64,000 nt of DNA from contig OY783204.1 of assembly GCA_963678705.1 (NCBI GenBank), positions 15,386,759 through 15,450,758 of the forward strand. Reading direction: 5' to 3'. Positions 46,337-58,239 of this stretch are shown here, one piece after another. Position 1 is the stretch's first letter. Each line of letters opens with the position of its first letter. A program made the position numbers and the translations under genes. The notes beneath the pieces are model-generated. The model was not told where the DNA came from and ran no database searches. It saw nothing but the letters and a program-made list of their open reading frames with translations. Source of the stretch: Panorpa germanica (lineage: Eukaryota > Arthropoda > Insecta > Mecoptera > Panorpidae).

Positions 46337-46782
46337 TAGGGATGGCGATTTTTCTTTAAAAAGATCGATTTTATAATCGATTCGAATCGAAGTCTAAACA
46401 ATCGATTCAGAAAAAAAATTAAGTCTAGAAGATCGATTTCTCAAAAATCGATTTTTCGATTCTTTTTGAGTTTTTATATAAAATAAGACACTAACCCAAA
46501 AAAAAAACGCCTTTCTTATAATTAAAGAATAAGTGAAAAGTGATTTTTGAATAATCAATAAATCATGTACGTTATTTATTATAGATTATAAAATTATAAT
46601 TCCCCATATTTCATGTTCAAGCTTATAATACATAATAAAAATAATTGTATAGCTGCATTCTTACAAAAAAGAATCGAATCTCGATTTTCGAGTGTTTGAG
46701 ATCGATTCACCGTATCAATTCATTGTTTAAATCGATTAAAAAATCGATTCTTCGATTAATCGATCTCAGATCGCCATCCCTA
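46337..46782. mobile_element. MITE rich in ATCGATT words
   Basis: 446 bp with ends TAGGGATGGCGAT and ATCGCCATCCCTA-type inverted repeats (one extra base on the right arm). Both subterminal regions are packed with ATCGATT/AATCGAT words (about ten or more). The ends resemble hAT-type GGGATGGC termini. Non-coding. Confidence 0.75.
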
Positions 46783-46899
46783 GTTACGATACTTTATGTA
46801 GTTTACGTTCGGGTTCATCTTATTGTTAAAACATTGGAGTCTATGTGGATTATGCAGATGATAAAAAAACAGAAAAAATGAGCCGACGCATTCGTGTTT

Positions 46900-48540
46900 A
46901 TGTTAAAAAGTTTTATATTATATAATTAATTGAAAAAACTAATTGCTTATTATTTTACCAAGAGAGGAATATCTATACACGAGTGATCATTACGTGTTTT
47001 TTGCGCATGATACCGTAGTTCATTGTGATAACTGATATGTTATTAAAAATTACTCTTGCTAGTCGGAGTTAAAGGCTTAAGGAGTTATATTTAAGGCTCC
47101 ACTGAGGATATGCTCCTCCATCCCTGCCGGCTCACGTATGGTTCACGTGCACCGGCTATGGCATTTACAATTTATAATTAAAATTTATCTGTGGTAGCTC
47201 AGAAGTTGTTATAGCTTCAGACCAAGACGATGTATCATGTATTGACATCTGTTAAAGCTATGAGAGAGTTTCGTTGTGATCTGACCAGGGGAACACTCTT
47301 TTAATGTAAAGGGACAAAAAGTGATTTATATTTCAGATCCTCTACATCTATTTCGAAATTTAAGAAACAACTTATTTCCAAAAATATTTAATTTGATTCG
47401 AAAAATAGTTGTTACTCAGCCAACTATCTCGCATAGTTCCAAGACGATCAATGATTAATCGATGTATTACTTAAAAAAGAACAATTTACCCAAATTAATA
47501 ATAAAATTAATACAAGGATGAAAATTGGATTGCAGCAACACTGCTTTAATTCATGCAATTACGTCAAAAATTATTGAAACACAGTAGTGGAATTACATAC
47601 AGATAGACCCAGCAACGAGCCCAAAATATTTACATTAATATCACTAAAATTATTTCCATTATGCTAAAAGTACATGGCAAAAAGAAATACTTTTTGCGTT
47701 TTATGAATTTTTAGAATTCTCCTATCATAAAAGATTATTATACTATTATATTACTATTATAAATTTTTATACTATTTTGTTCTTTTCTGTAAGTCTAATT
47801 GAAAAGTTTTACCAACTGCACCTACATTAATCAAATTAGGTGAGAGAATTTTTTTTAAATCTACCTAGAAGCTTTAATCAACCCAGATCATTTCACAAAT
47901 AACTTTTAAAGGTAGTTGTTAATTGATATTTGCCAATGTGCCACACTTCCATCAGGTTTTGTAAATGATGTTGCCGGCAGCAACGGCGGAGATCTACTGC
48001 AGTTGAACGACTTCGAGATTTTGCTAATTTTAATCTACGTTTGAAATTTAAACAAAAAAATATCTCGTAAAAATGTGTATTCTCCTTAAGAGTCCGTGTT
48101 AAAATTGCAATATTTTGGTTTCCTTTCTTTATGAAAACGGCGTGGTTCATTTTAAAATAATTAGGCTCATAAGATTTGTATTTAATCAAAGAATAATTAA
48201 GCAATGTTTTACTAAACTCTTGCGCTAAATGCATCCAGTGAACAACTACTTTAAGTATACTCGAAGGTTACAAATTTAGTTCATTTTATTTTCAATTATG
48301 TTAGAGTAAGGTTAAATCAAATGCAATGGAGATTGCAAACCCGAAAGGGATACACAAATAATAATTATATAACACACATACTATTAATTTTACACTTAAA
48401 TTAATTAATGAGTATTTGTAACTGATTTGTTCAGTATTCTTAAGTTCTTAGTTCTAACTTCAGTTGTTTAATGGCATTTTCGTATATTTAACATTCATTT
48501 AGTGGTGCGCTCTACTACACCCCCCGTTATGGACGATTTC
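46900..48540. other. Intronic stretch without recognised genes
   Basis: No gene is supported. The open frame at 47893-48234 (minus) has no recognisable features. A tract near 47090-47165 (CTCCATCCCTGCCGGCTCAC) is less AT-rich, but I see no splice signals around it. Confidence 0.4.
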
Positions 48541-48550
48541 AGAAAAGTGA

Positions 48551-48797
48551 CCCAGTAAACATTTTAGAGTCACTTCGCCATCATATTGAAGAAGTGCTTG
48601 ACTTTTTTGTCAAGAAAGATTCATTTACAGTTCAGTTTCTCACAGTTGTACATGTGAAATGTCTATTTTATCGGCTACAGATGACGGAACCACTCCACCA
48701 GTCGGAATACAAATGAAGATAAAATTGATGCGAACTATAATTGAAGTGAAATAGTGATAGATCACAAAAAGGGACACTTCACCAAATTGTTTACTGG
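48551..48797. mobile_element. MITE family A, full copy 3
   Basis: Starts CCCAGTAAACATTTTAGAG and ends CAAATTGTTTACTGG, same orientation as the copy at 1751-2003, 247 bp. Confidence 0.8.
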
Positions 48798-49760
48798 AGG
48801 TGATAGTACATATTTGAACGGGTTGAGATATGAAGGGAAAGCTTGATATAATCTATCCCACTTCCACAAAACAAATATTTTATATATATTTCAAATTAAG
48901 TTTACGAAAGGTTGCTGGGATTGCCTTGAATCTAGTTCTGTTCTTAGATCCATATTTAAATCGCCCCTGTTTAGAATGTTTTTGGGCATTCTGAGACTGT
49001 TGTTCTCTACTTGGTTATAATTTCCAAGAGCTTTTATTATGTTAGCAGAATTACATTCTGGCATATTGGCAGTTACATACCAGTTATTCACTACGTACGT
49101 AAAGGCGGCGTCTTGAACATCCTCATGACTTTTGAAGCCCCCTTTTTAGCAGTTACAAATTTTATTGGCAATCTCTTGTGGAGAGGAACACCTTCCATGG
49201 GAGCGTTCTAATATCCTTTATTTGCCGGTACAGCTGTAGTAATACCGCGAGCACGCTGTAGAGATTATAGCTATTTCTAGTTATGATTCATATTTTAAGT
49301 TTTTGTGGATTCTTACTTAGGTTTTGACAAGCGTTTTAATTCTATTATACATCTGCTTATCTGGAAGAGTGCGTCTCTCCTTCCACCGCCAACGCGGTCT
49401 TCTTAGTAAGTCGTAGTATATTTGAGAAACCCTATAAGTCAGTTTTTGGCGAAACCACTTTTTTACAGAAATCGTTCGATTTATAGAGAGAAATCCCATA
49501 AATGACGATACCCTTTTTTCACTGACAATTATTTTTTATCATCTATAAAAATAACCTTAAATAATCAACTCATTTAATATTAGGGGGAGGGTTAAGTAGC
49601 TTTTTATTAGTATTTGTGAGGGGCCGTGAGGTGAAGATCATTTTTCAAGTAGATGATTTTTAAACTGGGTTTTGCTGAAGGCAAGTTGGTTGAGTTAAGT
49701 GTGGTCTATACATTTCAATATGAGGAAATTTGTGTTTAGAATTTTATGAATGACAAGGTA

Positions 49761-50392
49761 CATGGACTTGTGTCCTCATTTTTTAGTGGTCGATTTTTCA
49801 ATTGTTGATTCAGATTGATGTTAATAAATATGTATTGGCTTGTTTATTTTATTAAATATCTAAATATTGACAGAGATATAGCAATTAAAAGTTTGAATTG
49901 TAGTTTTAGCGCTAGAAATGGTCGGCCATATTTGTATGACGTGCAATGCATTCTAACGTCAGTTATTTGTTGAGTAGGTCAGTGCTGTGGTAATGTTCTG
50001 TAGCTGTTGGTAGTCAAATAATCAAGTCAAATCAAAGAATAATAAGTTTTTATTTTATTTAACTCTGCTAAGGAAGACATAATATTGAAATTTGATTGTT
50101 CCTTGAAATAGCTGTAAATAATATTTGATATTTTGATATATACATACATATAGCAGAGGTTTATGAGCTGTAAGGTTGGTAACCTTACACAAGGATTGTG
50201 ATGTCACATGCACTTGGAATGTGTACAACGTTGAATCCCTTTAATAATTAAAGAGACAAAATGACTTTTTTAATTGTTAATATCTCTTAACATATAAGGA
50301 GTTGTTAAAAAATAATTGGACATTTGAAGTTCTAGTAACCCACTTTATATAGTACACTTTTATAGAAATGAAGACATAGGACACAAGCCCAT
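49761..50392 (+). mobile_element. MITE family F, copy 1
   Basis: Left end ATGGACTTGTGTCCTCATTT, right end AGGACACAAGCCCAT, so it has inverted termini. The interior includes GGTCGATTTTTCAATTGTTG, CTTTTTTAATTGTTAATATC and CCCACTTTATATAGTACACT. Copies at 51432-52067 (inverted) and 57639-58230 share all of these. Non-coding, about 630 bp. Confidence 0.85.
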
Positions 50393-50399
50393 TGCTTAA

Positions 50400-51430
50400 C
50401 AGTTGTATTGTCCTTCAATTTTTCGTACTTGACCAGTAATCTATTTCTTATAATCAATTCCGATAAATATTTGTTATCTGAAGTGTTGTGTCATTGTGAT
50501 GTGGACTGGTGAACTCGTATTAAGTATGCTTTAAATGTTTTGCTTTATTAAACTGGAACAATGCCCGGCGCTATTATGAAATATATTCATTTATTGAAAC
50601 ACCTACATATATAAGGAGAGTAGAATCATAATTCCAAGAAGATAAATATTCTAAAGTCTTCTGACTTATTAAGCAATTTTTATTATAGCCAAATTCTCTT
50701 TTTATATTGTATTTCTCTTATATAATGGGACTGTGCATCACGACTTTAACGCTAACTGGTGGTAAAAAATTGTACTTAATGAATAATTTATTAAATGTTA
50801 TCAAACTGTTTACCAACTATCATTATATGTCATTTATCCTTTAGTATTTATTGATTAAATAAATTCAAATTATTTTCATAATCTTATTTTTGAAAGAAGT
50901 TTGTTGCAGTGAATAAATGCAATAAAAAATTATGTGTAACCATAAATAGAATGCATTCAGCATCACTGGATTAATTTTGGTTAACATGAAACTGAAAAGA
51001 ATATTTATATTATTATTCTCAATCTAATTAATTAATTTATATATTTTCAAATTTAATTTAATATCATAATAGCATGTATAGTTTGACATTGTAAACATTG
51101 CAGACACTTGTTTGGGGTACAACTTTATACGTTATAATCTGCCCGTTTAAATCTTTTTCCACTACATTATATACATGACCAGATTTAAATAATTTCGCAC
51201 CTTTGGAATTATTCTGATTATGTATACGAATATTTATTACTGACCGAGACCCATATTTAACTTTTTCCATTTAAAAAAATATCTTTCGTACGTTATTGTA
51301 GTAAGTAGAAATTATATCTTGTTAGATCTATTAAATATATTTAGATCTAAACATAAATCACTGACAGCGCCACCTTAGTGCTGTGTCTATGTTTCACGCA
51401 CGGTTCTTATACCAGAACTTGTAGGAAAAC
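50400..51430. other. Spacer between two inverted family F copies
   Basis: Contains blocks similar in reverse complement to the 30.3-31.6 kb intron region. Examples are GACTGTGCATCACGACTTTA near 50740 against GTTATGACTTTAACGCCATCGG in 31545-31575, and ACAGCGCCACCTTAGTGCTG near 51365 against 30340-30380. No gene is supported. Confidence 0.5.
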
Positions 51431-51431
51431 A

Positions 51432-52067
51432 ATGGGCTTGTGTCCTATGTCTTAATTTCTATAAAAGTGTACTATATATGGATAAAGTGGGTTACTAGAA
51501 CCTCAAATGTTCAATTATTTTTTAATAACTCCTTATATGTTAGGAGATATTAACAATTAAAAAAGTCATTTTGTCTCTTTAATTATAAAAGGGATTCAAC
51601 GTTGTACAAACTCCAAGTGCATGTGACATCACAATCCTGGTGTAAGGTTACCAACCTTACAGATCATAAATCTCTGCTATATGTATTTATATATCAAAAT
51701 ATCAAATATTATTTACAATTATTTCAAGGAACAATAAAATTTCAATATTATGTCTGCCTTAACAGGGTTAAATAAAGTAAAAACTTATTATTCTGTGACT
51801 TGACTTGATTATTTGAGTACCAACAGCTACAAAACATTACCACAACACTGACCTACTCAACAAATAACTGACGTTAAAATGCATTTCATGTCATACAAAT
51901 ATGGGAACCATTTCTAGCGCTAAAACTACAATTCAAATTTTTAATTGCTATATCTCCGTCAATATTTATATATTTAATAAAATAGACACGCCAATACACA
52001 TTTATTAACATCAATTTCAATCAACAATTGAAAAATCGACCACTAAAAAATGAGGACACAAGCCCAT
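51432..52067 (-). mobile_element. MITE family F, copy 2 (inverted)
   Basis: Ends ATGGGCTTGTGTCCTATGTC and TGAGGACACAAGCCCAT. It is the reverse complement of 49761-50392 over its whole length, so the two form an inverted pair about 1 kb apart. Confidence 0.85.
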
Positions 52068-52084
52068 TAAATAAAAGCAGTCAG

Positions 52085-52526
52085 TTTAGCCGGTATCAAA
52101 CGATGCGGTGAACGTTTGATTCAAATGCTTGGCTCCAAGGTGTGAGTCAAATATTGGAAAAATGACATGGCAAATTTCCTACTACACGGTGGAACGAATG
52201 TTTGATCCGAATGATTTATTTATTTTATTAATTTGTTGATATTATTGACACTGACACTGCTTAACAAAAACTTTCAAGTAAATAAATAAACCTTCAAGTA
52301 TAAAACTTTCCAATGTTGGACGACTCGTGTAGCATGAAATGTAGATCAAGTATATGGTGGAGGTAGAAAAATTCCTTTGACACGGGTCAAAAGACTGACA
52401 ACAACCCGAACTTCTTCCAACGTGAACGTTGTACACACTTAGATCCAACATCTACCACTCGATGCGTCCAACCATCAAGTGTCCAACGTTGGAAGGTGTT
52501 TGCAGCATCGTTTGCTACCGGCTTTA
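52085..52526. mobile_element. TIR element with CCGGTAKCAAACGATGC ends
   Basis: The left end AGCCGGTATCAAACGATGC and the reverse complement of the right end AGCCGGTAGCAAACGATGC differ by one base. The interior has repeated CCAACGTT-like words. It begins almost directly after the end of the family F copy (52067). Non-coding, about 440 bp. Confidence 0.75.
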
Positions 52527-53370
52527 CAGAGTGATAAACTTTTGGCATTAGCGATGTGCCATGTACCTCCTTAAGTTAAAGTAAAGCCATGCGAACGCGT
52601 CTTTGCTTGCAATAAACCTATTAAACAGAATTTGGTTTACGTAAGCAAGTTATCTACAATTATGATAAGAAAATAAATGACTCATTTACTTTCAGGTATT
52701 ATATTTAAACTTCTTTTCATACAAAGCTATAGTAATGATATATTATCCTAAGTAAGCACGGATTTATATGCGTTATGCATACACAGAAAGTTTCAGAAAA
52801 AGAAAAGTTTCCGACGACCTTCTATATAGTATACTATGGTGGCAGTTTAATTAAAATTGAAAACTTATCTTGTTATCTATCTATTATGCAGTAAAATATA
52901 TTTTTTATTGTAATTGTATTTAGTTATTATTTGTTTTTTAACTTTACAAAATCCTTATAATTCATTTCATTTACAATTGCATTTTAGCTATTATGTAATT
53001 GGTTTGCGAACTAATTTTTTAGGGGTGCTTTTTTTAATTTATTATTGAAATATACGCTAATAAAATGCAACTGTTGTTTTCATTTTTTTATGGATCAAAC
53101 AAACATCAGAAAATATTTTCTGCCTCAGATTATTTCAGGATGCAATGGTTGTATCCGAGTACGACAAGTTATTAAATATTATTCAGTTATTTCAACTATT
53201 TGCAGTTGTTTATTTATTTAATGACTCATACTAAAATGCCAACAATTTTTGAAGATAGCTGATATAAACTTCCAAAACTTTATTGACTCTAGTGTAAACC
53301 ACTGACATACATTTTCTAACTAATGTTACAATAAATGTATTTTTGTACTAATCTCAAATTATAAATGTAG

Positions 53371-53573
53371 ATCTACCACTTGGTGAGGGTGAGAACCCTG
53401 CAGTTGCTCATGTTACTCTAAAACGTCTGGTGCAGAGAGTGATCGAGGAGGCCATGAATCTTCCAGATCTCCTTGACTTGAGTGGAATAGAAGAAAGGAA
53501 ATCCGATTCTTTAGGAGAAGATTTCGATCCCACCACTTACGAAGAGCTATTGGCCACTGCAGTTCTTAATAAG
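53371..53573 (+). CDS. Rab effector exon shared by both predicted isoforms
   Basis: Encodes LPLGEGENPAVAHVTLKRL, then VQRVIEEAMNLPDLLDLSG, then an acidic stretch and DPTTYEELLATAVLNK. The first part is an amphipathic helix like that in the previous exon; the middle is acidic and Ser-rich. The acceptor is ATAAATGTAG (weak pyrimidine tract) and the donor AAG|GTACTT. It enters with two bases (AT) after a phase-1 donor and leaves in phase 0, matching 56962. Two donors, 36872 and 45355, both fit its acceptor. I recognise no named domain; it probably continues the effector region after the Rab-binding domain. Confidence 0.87.
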
Positions 53574-53663
53574 GTACTTGTTTCTACTTTTTTACATACT
53601 TATTCGACTTCGATAGCGACTTATTTTGTAAAATGAGATACATAGAGACAGTGCCGTTGTAAC

Positions 53664-53765
53664 GAGAGTATAAGGCCTGTCGCAGTATGTGACCGTATTT
53701 AAACGACGGCGAATTCGGACGTAAATCGACGGATTGGATGAGCGGCAAAGCAAACCGCCTATGTG
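53664..53765 (+). repeat. Unclassified dispersed repeat, copy 2
   Basis: Reverse-complement match to 6797-6908 (GACGGCGAATTCGGACGTAA, CGCAGTATGTGACCGTATTT). It lies just downstream of the exon ending at 53573. Confidence 0.6.
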
Positions 53766-53884
53766 TGTCACAATACATATTTATACTAATTTATTTATCT
53801 ATATTTTTGATACAGCATTCAGTTGTTGTTTATGTCTTAAATCTGGTGTGCCTGGATAATAAGATAAGGGTATATCATCTCACA

Positions 53885-54051
53885 GAACACAGAACACACA
53901 GAAAAACACTAAAAACAAAACCAGTCTGTTCAGTGTGAACAGTCTGTTTTCGAAAAACAGAACTGTTTTAAAATAAAACGAAACATGATTTTGTTTTGTT
54001 TTTTGAAAACAAAACTGTTTTATAAACTGTCTCTCTGGTGTGAAACTGGCA
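53885..54051. mobile_element. Decayed family T element, right part
   Basis: AACTGTCTCTCTGGTGTGAAACTGGCA at its right end (split here: CTGTCTCTCTGGTGTGAAAC, TGGCA) matches the right end of 4545-5492. AAAACAGAACTGTTTTAAAA words match its subterminal region. The left end is not identifiable. Confidence 0.68.
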
Positions 54052-55409
54052 TTAGAGAGACACGAAAATTGCAGATACAAAACTACGTTATTTTTAAATC
54101 AGATATGACGTCATTTTGATAACGATGATTGATACAGGTAGATGCAATATTTCTTAGCTGTATATTGTATTCTTTATCGTGTTTTATAATTAAGGCAATA
54201 AAATAATAATTATTAGGATAGTAATAAATAAATAATAATCAAACAATTTCTAAATATTTCACGAGTAGTTTTCTATCCGTTTCTAATGGATGACAACCAT
54301 AACTAAAACCTTCTGTCAAACTTCCTGTTTTTGTAGAACAAAAACAATACAAGGTTAAATATATATAGTATGTGTTAGTACATCGGAATTGATTTTGAGT
54401 GTTGAGTAAATTTAATTACATACGAGTATACTTTTATGCACTATCACAGTTATTGAGCTATTAGTGGTTATTAACATTTTTTATAAATGTTAAGCCTGTC
54501 ATACACTGCAAGAGTATTTAAGTGAATTTTGACCAAACGTATACGCGCTACTACGCTTTATCTATCCGAACCCTGTACATGTAATGAACCTCGCACACTG
54601 CAAACGACAGAGCCGTCCGAATACGGGCGTTACGTAGCTCTCATAATGTAAGCAAATATCAGCGAATTTTAACCAAACGAATACATGGAAGGGATATGAA
54701 AGAGAAAGCAATAGTCTCTTTCATAACAGTGATGTATCGATAAAAATTAAAGTAAAAGTTTGCTCTCCTGATTTTATGTTAGTTCAAAACAACTTCTTGT
54801 GCTTTGCTCTTACTATTGCAGATCGCTCTATGTTACCATGAGCATCAGTAATGTGCGCCGGACAAAGGGTCCAACGGGGCAGTTGCACCTCACTGCTATG
54901 AAACGAAATATATAGAAAAAAATTAAGAAATAAAAAATGTTATTATTGAAGTCGCTGTTTGAATAAAAGCTTAAGGCGTCTCTAGAAATTATGCAACACC
55001 TTGTCAATGAATTCAGTGTCTTCCTCTATCCCTTTCCTATGAAGAATGGGCATGCACTTCCCTGAAAGTAATCCCGCTGGAGCCCATGGCACCTTAAGCA
55101 AGTTAAGCTACATTGGGTGCATTGCGCTTGTGAGTTCAATTTTTAAAGTCATATTTTTTATATAGTTATTGAAATACGTGGTAATACTCGTATATGTATA
55201 TTGATTTCTTTAAATATCCAAAATGTGACAGAGATATAGCTATTTAAAATTTTAATTTCGGTTTTACTGTTTTATTTTTACCATACTTCAGAGTTTTGAT
55301 AACACGATTATTATTAGACTGCACAGGCTACTTCCGACCACCGACTATGCATGACTATTAACAGAGAAGTGTTTTGGAGTTATTTCGCATTAGTATATTT
55401 TATCATGAT

Positions 55410-55709
55410 CCTACAAACAATTTGTCGTATCTTAGCAATCTCGTATCAGAGAGCGGTTAGACAGTAGTCACACAGTGTTCGGGAGAACATATGTGGTAGT
55501 ACTGGGTAGCAGCACGACTTGCACCTCGGCAAACCTCGTTTGGAAACTATTAGGAAGGCAATCAGAGGGGGTACGGAGCGTTCCGGCCGGTGCAGACATA
55601 CTTTCCAAAGCTTCATGTGATGTCACACTAATGTCTAATAGGATTCCAATCATCATTCAGAGTGATACGATTCGCATCTAATTGGATTCCGATCAAAACT
55701 GTTTGTAGG
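55410..55709. mobile_element. MITE with CCTACAAACA ends, copy 1
   Basis: About 300 bp, ends CCTACAAACA and TGTTTGTAGG. It sits inside a decayed repeat: flanks TTTATCATGA and GAAGGTTCTACTTTAATG join to give the continuous sequence seen at 35805-35835. The interior carries GATTCCAATCAT and GATTCGCATCTAATTGGATT words. Confidence 0.75.
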
Positions 55710-55789
55710 GGAAGGTTCTACTTTAATGTTTATCTCTGTTTAATTGTTTATACATCTGTATAAACAATTTCGACTCCAATCGAAATCAT

Positions 55790-55962
55790 ATTTATCAAAA
55801 TCTATACATTTTTGACATGAAAGTTTTGTGTGACAGTCGGTCATATGTCGCCGTTATGGGCTACAAATGGCGAAACCACTTCACCTGTTAAAATCTTTGC
55901 GGCAAAACAGTTGATACGAGCTATAGTTGAAGGAAACAAATGACAATAAAATATTTACTGGG
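55790..55962. repeat. MITE family A, decayed copy
   Basis: GGCTACAAATGGCGAAACCA, then TATAGTTGAAGGAAACAAAT and the end ATATTTACTGGG-like, match family A. The left terminus is lost. Confidence 0.65.
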
Positions 55963-56126
55963 TTTAATATATAATTTTATCTCTTTCAACGCAGTGGTAC
56001 ATTAGTAAACATGATACAGTGTGCTTACTCCTTGCTTATCACATTCATAACATCAAAACTTTATGTGTTGCTCGAGATACTTATACACGACCGAGTTACA
56101 CTTTTATGAATTCTCTTTTAGGCTCT

Positions 56127-56245
56127 CCCTACAAACAATGTGGACAATATTCGTATAGGATTCGTATTAGATTCGAACGGATTGAACCGAATCGTATTAG
56201 AATCGTATTAGATTCGGACGAGATTTAAAGAAATTGTTTGTAGGG
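56127..56245. mobile_element. MITE with CCCTACAAACAAT ends, copy 2
   Basis: 119 bp with perfect 13-base inverted ends, CCCTACAAACAAT and ATTGTTTGTAGGG. The interior is built of ATTCGTATTAGATTCG and GAATCGTATTAGAATCG repeats. A shorter relative of 55410-55709. Confidence 0.8.
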
Positions 56246-56961
56246 CTGTTATCTGTATAAACATTTTTATATACCAAATCATTTCTATCGGACTATATTA
56301 GAAAAAAATTTAAGTTTGATATGTCATCTTTTTAATGCTTATTTATATTAAGATTCGTGTATGTCATCTTAATTGCTAATCGTCAGGATAAGACATTTTT
56401 GTACTGGGTATTGTATTGTTGCTATTTATTTTCTTCCTCACCTTCTTCCCCTCTATTATTTACCTACCATCCAACTCTGTTAAACAATAGAAGTGCAAAA
56501 GAGATGCAAAATTAAACATCATAGCTATGACAGCTGTTGCGACGAACCACAATGTTCCGACTTCGACATATTGATATATATATAAAATAAAAAATAAGTG
56601 TAAAAATGTTACATAAAAATATACTATTCCCTAATGTAATATTTACGTTTGTGTTTTGCACGTAAATAGTGGTTTTCTTCCATTATGTTAATAGAATACA
56701 TTTTCTATTTTTACTCCATTACTTAATAAAAAAAACCATTAGATAACAGATAGGGAATGGAAGCATCATGTGGTGTGACAAGTTCAAGGTTTAAATAAGT
56801 CAATACTTAGCTTGCATAATATCTTCAACAACACCCATGACTGCCCGTTCGATTAAGAATCCTTCTAAGTGCTCAACTTATACGACTTCCACACGCTAAC
56901 CCAAAGCACTAACGTATTTACTTAAATCACCTTACATAACATGGTTTTGATGAATGCGCAG

Positions 56962-57207
56962 GTCATCGAGAGCTACCAGAACAAGTTGAACTGCGCGGAT
57001 CAGAGCAGCGGTATCAACTCCGGAGGATCCGACCTGGACAGCAACAGCAACATCCTGTATTCGAAAAATAACGAAAATATTCCAATAAATATTAAACGCG
57101 TGGAAAGTGAATTCTCTTCCCAGTCGAGCCTGGAGCCCATATCACATGACGAGTCCTACCAAAGCGAGTCCAGCGGGAACCAAACCGAGCCCCCCATGTC
57201 TCTCACG
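56962..57207 (+). CDS. Rab effector exon: Ser/Asn-rich region
   Basis: 82 codons in phase 0 on both sides. Starts VIESYQNKLNCADQSSGIN and continues with Ser/Asn/Asp-rich low-complexity sequence (GGSDLDSNSNILYSKNNEN) to ESSGNQTEPPMSLT. The acceptor is AATGCGCAG|GTC and the donor ACG|GTAAGC. Base composition rises to about half GC, in contrast with the flanking introns. An upstream in-frame ATG (56941) belongs to the intron. Likely a disordered tail region, possibly phosphorylated; no motif for a binding partner is recognised. Confidence 0.85.
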
Positions 57208-57638
57208 GTAAGCTACATATCCATATAGTAATTCTTACCTATTTAAATATTGCACATTCCACTTTACTATTATTAGGCAAAAATCTAACTTTTCCTTTGT
57301 AGAAAATGATACTTAATCGTTGGTAAATTGTTATCCTTTAACATCTTACTCAATAAAAATATCGTTAACACTAAAATTTCCAATTAAGATTCAGTAAATT
57401 ATGGCTGGTTACAATTGAATTTAAAGATGGAGTAAAAATGAGGCGCTACTCAAATATAAATTATCTCGTACCCTTCATTTTCTCTCTATAGCGCTTATAA
57501 ATAATTTCACTATTTTTTTTAATAATAGAACTTAAAAGAAAAGTTAACAAACGTTAAAAGCAAGATACCTGAGCATCAATACAACATTTAGTAAAAGAAG
57601 GCTATATATATATTTAATTAATTTCGATAAAATATACA

Positions 57639-58230
57639 ATGGGCTTGCGTCCTCATTTTTTAGTGGTCGATTTTTCAATTGTTGATTGATGTAAATAAAT
57701 GTGTATTAGCGTGTCTATTTTATATAATATCTAAATGTTGACGGAGATATAGCAATTAAAAGTTTGAATTGTAGCTTTAGCGCTAGAGATGTCGGCCATT
57801 TGTATGACGTGAAATGCATTTTATACGTCGGTTATTTGTTGATTAGGTCAGTGCTGTGGTAATGTTTTGTAGCTGTTGGTAGTCGAAATAATCAAGTCAA
57901 GTCAAAGAATAATAAGTTTTTATTTTATTTAACCCTGTTACGGCAGACATAATATTGGAATTTTATTGTTCCTTGAAATAGCTGTAAATAATATTTGATA
58001 TTTTGATATATAAATACATATAGCAGAGATTTATGAGCTGTAAGGTTGGTAACCTGTAAACTCATGTAAACTTGTCAGAGTTCTGTCAAGAACAAGACAA
58101 AATGACTTTTTTAATTGTTAATATCTTCTAACATATAAGGAGTTATTGAAAAATAATTGAACATTTGAAGTTCTAGTAACCCACTTTATCAATATATAGT
58201 ACACATTTATAGAAATTAAGACATAGGCCC
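57639..58230 (+). mobile_element. MITE family F, copy 3
   Basis: The left end ATGGGCTTGCGTCCTCATTT and the whole interior match 49761-50392. A block near 58055-58105 has been replaced relative to copy 1. The right end is shortened (AGACATAGGCCC). Confidence 0.82.
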
Positions 58231-58239
58231 TGATACTTC

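Noticed and set aside
47893..48234. 113-codon minus-strand frame
   Set aside because: No recognisable domain, no splice signals, composition like the intron background.
55468..55681. Overlapping frames of 62 and 68 codons on both strands
   Set aside because: They lie wholly inside a TIR MITE; chance frames.
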